Both the position numbers and the translations under genes were made by a program. A stretch of 64,000 nucleotides of DNA from Solirubrobacter soli DSM 22325 (GTDB lineage: Bacteria; Actinomycetota; Thermoleophilia; Solirubrobacterales; Solirubrobacteraceae), in assembly GCF_000423665.1 (NCBI RefSeq), contig NZ_AUIK01000022.1, forward strand, positions 62,001 to 126,000. The letters are read 5' to 3'. Of the stretch, positions 61,213 to 64,000 are shown piece after piece. How positions within the stretch are numbered: position 1 is the first letter of the stretch; the number at the start of each line of letters is the position of its first letter. Under the pieces are notes generated by a model that was given only the letters and a program-made list of their open reading frames with translations, searched no databases and was not told the DNA's origin.

Positions 61213-62138
61213 TTCATCCGATCCCGTCGGGGACGCGCGACGTCCTGCCGGACGAGCTCGCCGAGCTCCGCGTGATCAGCGACGGGATGCGGTCGGTCTT
61301 CGATGCGCGCGGGTACGGCGAGGTCGCGACGCCCGCGCTCGAGTACGAGGAGGTGCTGACGCGCGGCGACCAGGCCGCCGCCGACCCCGCGTACCGCCTC
61401 TTCGACGAGCACGGCAACGTGCTCGTCCTGCGGTCGGACATGACGATCCCGATCGCCCGGGTCGTCGCCACCCGCTACCCCACCGCGCCGACGCCGCTGC
61501 GCTTCTACTACCTCCAGCACGCCTACCGGGCCGTGCGCCAGCACCGGGGGCAGCCGCGCGAGATCCTCCAGGCGGGGATCGAGCTGGTGGGCGCGCCCGG
61601 GCCGGAAGGGACGGCCGAGGCGGTCTCGGTGCTCTGCGCCGCGCTCGATGCCGCGGGCCTGAACTCCTACAAGGTCGGCCTGGGGGACGCGTCGCTGTTC
61701 GGCCGTGCGCTCGACCGCGACGGGGTGCCGAAAGAGGCGCAGCCGCTGATCCTCAACGAGCTCGCGACCCGCGACCTCGTCGGCCTCGGGCGAGAGCTCG
61801 GGCGGGTGGGCGCGAGCGACCTCCTCGACCTCGCGCGGACCCGCGGCGACGTGACGGTCCTAGAGGGCGTGCCGGAGGCCGAGACGCTCGAGGCCTTGTA
61901 TGCGGGCCTCTCCGACGACGTCAAGGAGCGGGTGATCTTCGACCTGGGCCTCGTGCGGACGCTCGGCTACTACACGGGCCCGGTCTTCGAGGTCTACGAC
62001 GCCGCCTTCGGCTCGCCGCTCGGCGGCGGCGGGCGCTACGACGACCTGCTCGGCCGCTTCGGCCGCGAGCTGCCCGCCTGTGGCTGGGCGCTCGACGTCG
62101 AGCGCGTCCATGCCGCCCGCCTTCAGGAGCGGCGATGA
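61209..62138 (+). CDS. hisZ: ATP phosphoribosyltransferase regulatory subunit
   Basis: 309 residues, a histidyl-tRNA-synthetase paralogue lacking the anticodon-binding domain. IPSGTRDVLPDELAEL opens the protein; VLRSDMTIPIARVVATRYP and LGYYTGPVFEVYDA are class II motifs as in HisZ. It is required with short-form HisG for histidine synthesis and feedback control. Overlaps murA and hisG by 4 bp each. Confidence 0.93.
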   Translation: MIHPIPSGTRDVLPDELAELRVISDGMRSVFDARGYGEVATPALEYEEVLTRGDQAAADPAYRLFDEHGNVLVLRSDMTIPIARVVATRYPTAPTPLRFYYLQHAYRAVRQHRGQPREILQAGIELVGAPGPEGTAEAVSVLCAALDAAGLNSYKVGLGDASLFGRALDRDGVPKEAQPLILNELATRDLVGLGRELGRVGASDLLDLARTRGDVTVLEGVPEAETLEALYAGLSDDVKERVIFDLGLVRTLGYYTGPVFEVYDAAFGSPLGGGGRYDDLLGRFGRELPACGWALDVERVHAARLQERR

Positions 62139-62752
62139 GGATCGCCGTGCCCCGCGGGGCGATGTTCAAGGAGACGCTGGACCTGCTCGACACGCTCGGG
62201 ATCGACACGAGCGAGGTGCGCGCCAACGACCGCAAGCTGCTCTTCGAGGACGCCGGGATCATCACGATGCGGCCGTCGGACGTCCCGACCTACGTCGAAG
62301 CGGGCGCCGCCGACCTCGGCATCACGGGCAAGGACGTGCTGGCCGAGCAGGGCGGACGCGGCGTGTATGAGCTGCACGACCTCGGCTTCGGGCCGTGCAC
62401 GATGGTCTTCGCGACGGTCGAGGGGGAGGACCCCGCCGCTGAGGCGCTGCGCCGCCTCGGCGTGATGCGGATCGCGACCAAGTACGCCCGGATCGCCCAC
62501 AACTACTTCGAGCGCACCGGCCGCCAGGTCGAGATCGTCGAGGTCAAGGGCTCGGTCGAGCTCGCGCCGCTGACCGGCATGGTCGACGGGATCGTCGATC
62601 TCACCGCGACCGGCACGACCCTGCGCGAGAACGGCCTCGTCGTGCGCGAGGAGATCATGGGCTCGACCGCCCGCCTGATCGCCAACCCGGTCTCCTACCG
62701 CGTCAAGGCGGCGGAGATCGACGCCGTGCTGGAGAAGCTCGGTGCGCGCTGA
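62135..62752 (+). CDS. hisG: ATP phosphoribosyltransferase, short form
   Basis: 205 residues, the short HisG class that lacks the C-terminal ACT-like regulatory domain and needs HisZ, consistent with the preceding gene. AAGAADLGITGKDVL and DGIVDLTATGTTLRENGL are the signatures. First step of histidine synthesis. The hisD start lies 11 nt inside its 3' end. Confidence 0.96.
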   Translation: MRIAVPRGAMFKETLDLLDTLGIDTSEVRANDRKLLFEDAGIITMRPSDVPTYVEAGAADLGITGKDVLAEQGGRGVYELHDLGFGPCTMVFATVEGEDPAAEALRRLGVMRIATKYARIAHNYFERTGRQVEIVEVKGSVELAPLTGMVDGIVDLTATGTTLRENGLVVREEIMGSTARLIANPVSYRVKAAEIDAVLEKLGAR

Positions 62753-63929
62753 GCACGCGCCGCACGTGGCCGCGCAGATCCGCGCGGCGGTGCCCGCGGG
62801 CGCGTCGGTGGCCGAGGACGTCGCGGCGATCATCGCGGCCGTGCGCGAGCGGGGCGACGACGCGGTGCGCGAGTACGAAACGCGGTTCGGCACGAACTTA
62901 AACGGGTCTGACCCCTTTAAGTTGGGGGAGGTCGAGCTCGACGCGGCGCTCGACGCGCTCGACCCCGCGGTGCGCAAGGGCCTGGAGGTCGCCATCCACA
63001 ACGTCCGCGCGGTCGCGCAGGCGGGCCTCGACGAGGACCGGCGGGTGGATCTGCCCGAGGGGCAGACCGTCACACTGCGGGAGATCCCGGTGAGAAGGGC
63101 CGCGGTCTACGCGCCGTCCGGGCGTCACCCCTATCCGAGCACCGTCGTCATGGGCGCGATCACGGCCAAGGCGGCGGGCGTCGACGAGGTCGTCCTCGCC
63201 ACCGCGCCACACCCCGTGATCCTCGCGGCGGCCAGGCTCTGCGAGGTCGACGCCGTCTACGCGATCACCGGCGCTCAGGCCGTCGCCGCGCTCGCGTACG
63301 GGACCGAGTCGATCGAGCGCGTGGACGTGATCGTCGGCCCCGGCTCCCTTTGGGTCCAGGAGGCCAAGCGCCAGGTCGCGCACACCGTCGGCATCGACGG
63401 CTTCGCCGGACCCTCCGACCTGACCGTGATCGCCACCGAGGGCGCGGACGTGGAGGCGCTCAAGCTCGACCTGCAGGCCCAGGCCGAGCACGGCGAGGGC
63501 TCGCTGACCGTGGCGATCGCCACCGACGCCGAGATCCTCGAGCAGCTCGAGGCGTCCAGCAAGGTCCTCGCGTACGACCTGGAGGCCGCGCTCGCGCTGG
63601 CCGAGGCGCTCGCCCCCGAGCACCTGCAGCTCGCCGGCGACGAGGCCGAGCGACTCGCCCCACGCGTCCGCAGCGCCGGCTGCGTGTTCGTCGGCAACGC
63701 CGCCGGGACCGCGTTCGGCGACTACGTCGCGGGTTCGAACCACACGCTTCCGACCGAAGGCGCCGCCCGCTTCGCCTCCGGCCTCAACGTGCGCCACTTC
63801 CGGCGCCGGATGGCCGAGGTCCGCCTCCACGACGCCGCGCCCGCACTCGCGGCGGCCGGCGTGCCGATCGCCGAGGCCGAAGGCTTCGAGGCGCACGCCG
63901 CCAGCATGAGGCTGCGTCAGAATCGATGA
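62742..63929 (+). CDS. hisD: Histidinol dehydrogenase carrying an in-frame palindromic insertion
   Basis: 395 residues, somewhat short of the usual 430 but with complete motifs: PSGRHPYPSTVVMGAI, ITGAQAVAALAYGTESI, GPGSLWVQEAKR, AEHGEGSLT and LAPEHLQL, SNHTLPT. It oxidises histidinol to histidine in two NAD+ steps. Residues 52-61 (NLNGSDPFKL) are encoded by a 29-bp AT-rich palindrome (62895-62923) with a TTA codon, in a loop before the GEVELDAALD helix, so the reading frame is kept. GTG start overlaps hisG; the stop overlaps hisB. Confidence 0.94.
   Translation: MRAEHAPHVAAQIRAAVPAGASVAEDVAAIIAAVRERGDDAVREYETRFGTNLNGSDPFKLGEVELDAALDALDPAVRKGLEVAIHNVRAVAQAGLDEDRRVDLPEGQTVTLREIPVRRAAVYAPSGRHPYPSTVVMGAITAKAAGVDEVVLATAPHPVILAAARLCEVDAVYAITGAQAVAALAYGTESIERVDVIVGPGSLWVQEAKRQVAHTVGIDGFAGPSDLTVIATEGADVEALKLDLQAQAEHGEGSLTVAIATDAEILEQLEASSKVLAYDLEAALALAEALAPEHLQLAGDEAERLAPRVRSAGCVFVGNAAGTAFGDYVAGSNHTLPTEGAARFASGLNVRHFRRRMAEVRLHDAAPALAAAGVPIAEAEGFEAHAASMRLRQNR
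62895..62923. repeat. 29-bp AT-rich palindromic element inside hisD
   Basis: Thirteen of fourteen pairs match around the centre base at 62909. Arms are AACTTAAA and TTTAAGTT outside, GGGTC and GACCC inside. It stands out in a region of about 72% GC, and translates in frame to NLNGSDPFKL. It looks like a mobile palindromic element of the REP/RPE kind rather than native coding sequence. Confidence 0.75.
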
Positions 63930-64000
63930 CCGTGACCCGCACCGCCACGCTCAGCCGCAAGACCGGCGAGACCGACGTCGCCCTGACGCTCGGCCTGTCC
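63926..64000 (+). CDS. hisB: Imidazoleglycerol-phosphate dehydratase (partial)
   Basis: First 25 codons (MTVTRTATLSRKTGETDVAL and LTLGLS) match the HisB N-terminus (R-x-A-x-x-x-R-x-T-x-E-T). The ATG overlaps the hisD stop (ATGA). The gene continues beyond the right edge, so the his operon extends further. Confidence 0.85.
   Translation, partial: MTVTRTATLSRKTGETDVALTLGLS

Overview
This window looks like a chromosomal piece of a high-GC (roughly 70% or more) Gram-positive actinobacterium, most likely of the Thermoleophilia/Solirubrobacterales type. Evidence is GC-saturated third positions, frequent GTG starts, very tight gene packing (ATGA, GTGA and TGATG junctions), an actinobacterial-looking 16S-23S-5S operon, and gene sets shared with mycobacteria (an Rv0081-Rv0087-like Hyc cluster and a MurA with Asp at the fosfomycin position). 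The genus assignment is inference; the 16S sequence given here would settle it. No phage, plasmid, insertion sequence or CRISPR array was seen.

Layout. 0-0.35 kb: start of a polyamine-type ABC ATPase. 0.45-2.1 kb: PucR regulator. 2.1-9.1 kb (minus): ArsR regulator plus a six-gene membrane-bound group 4 hydrogenase/complex-I-like operon. 9.2-12.0 kb: class III aminotransferase and FAD oxidoreductase, an amine or polyamine catabolic pair. 12.0-15.5 kb: large secreted beta-propeller protein. 15.5-20.2 kb: formamidase cluster (fmdB, fmdA, SatP-type transporter, MetX-like hydrolase, MarR, and an AmiC-like sensor without a signal peptide). 20.2-21.3 kb: DUF2278 and PPOX proteins. 21.3-23.0 kb: leucine-rich leader peptide and leuA. 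23.0-27.0 kb: three secreted proteins, two of them tandem paralogues. 27.0-27.9 kb: patatin-like protein.

28.0-35.5 kb is one long overlapping unit: XRE-cupin regulator, leuC, leuD, VOC protein, leuB, ilvE, cimA and a DegT aminotransferase. Together with leuA it supplies leucine synthesis, branched-chain transamination and the citramalate route to 2-oxobutyrate for isoleucine. Then follow GNAT, argH, AAG glycosylase, a bifunctional PBP, tyrS, and the rRNA operon (42.2-47.8 kb) with two promoters, RNase III stems and a terminator. 47.8-55 kb is looser: a frameshifted GNAT gene, two GC-only low-complexity deserts containing repeats, and two divergent secreted proteins. 55.2-59.9 kb: DUF389, VOC, ECF sigma, YbjN, an isocitrate/isopropylmalate dehydrogenase paralogue and an HD protein. 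59.9-64.0 kb: murA-hisZ-hisG-hisD-hisB, continuing past the window.

Points to look at first: the leuA leader, whose leucine codons can pair with the leuA ribosome-binding site; a 29-bp AT-rich palindrome lying in frame inside hisD; the divergent Ni-Fe ligand motifs of the Hyc-like enzyme; a pair of 51-bp palindromes with identical ends and different cores at an exact 60-bp period; and four convergent gene pairs whose stop codons interlock over 4 bp.
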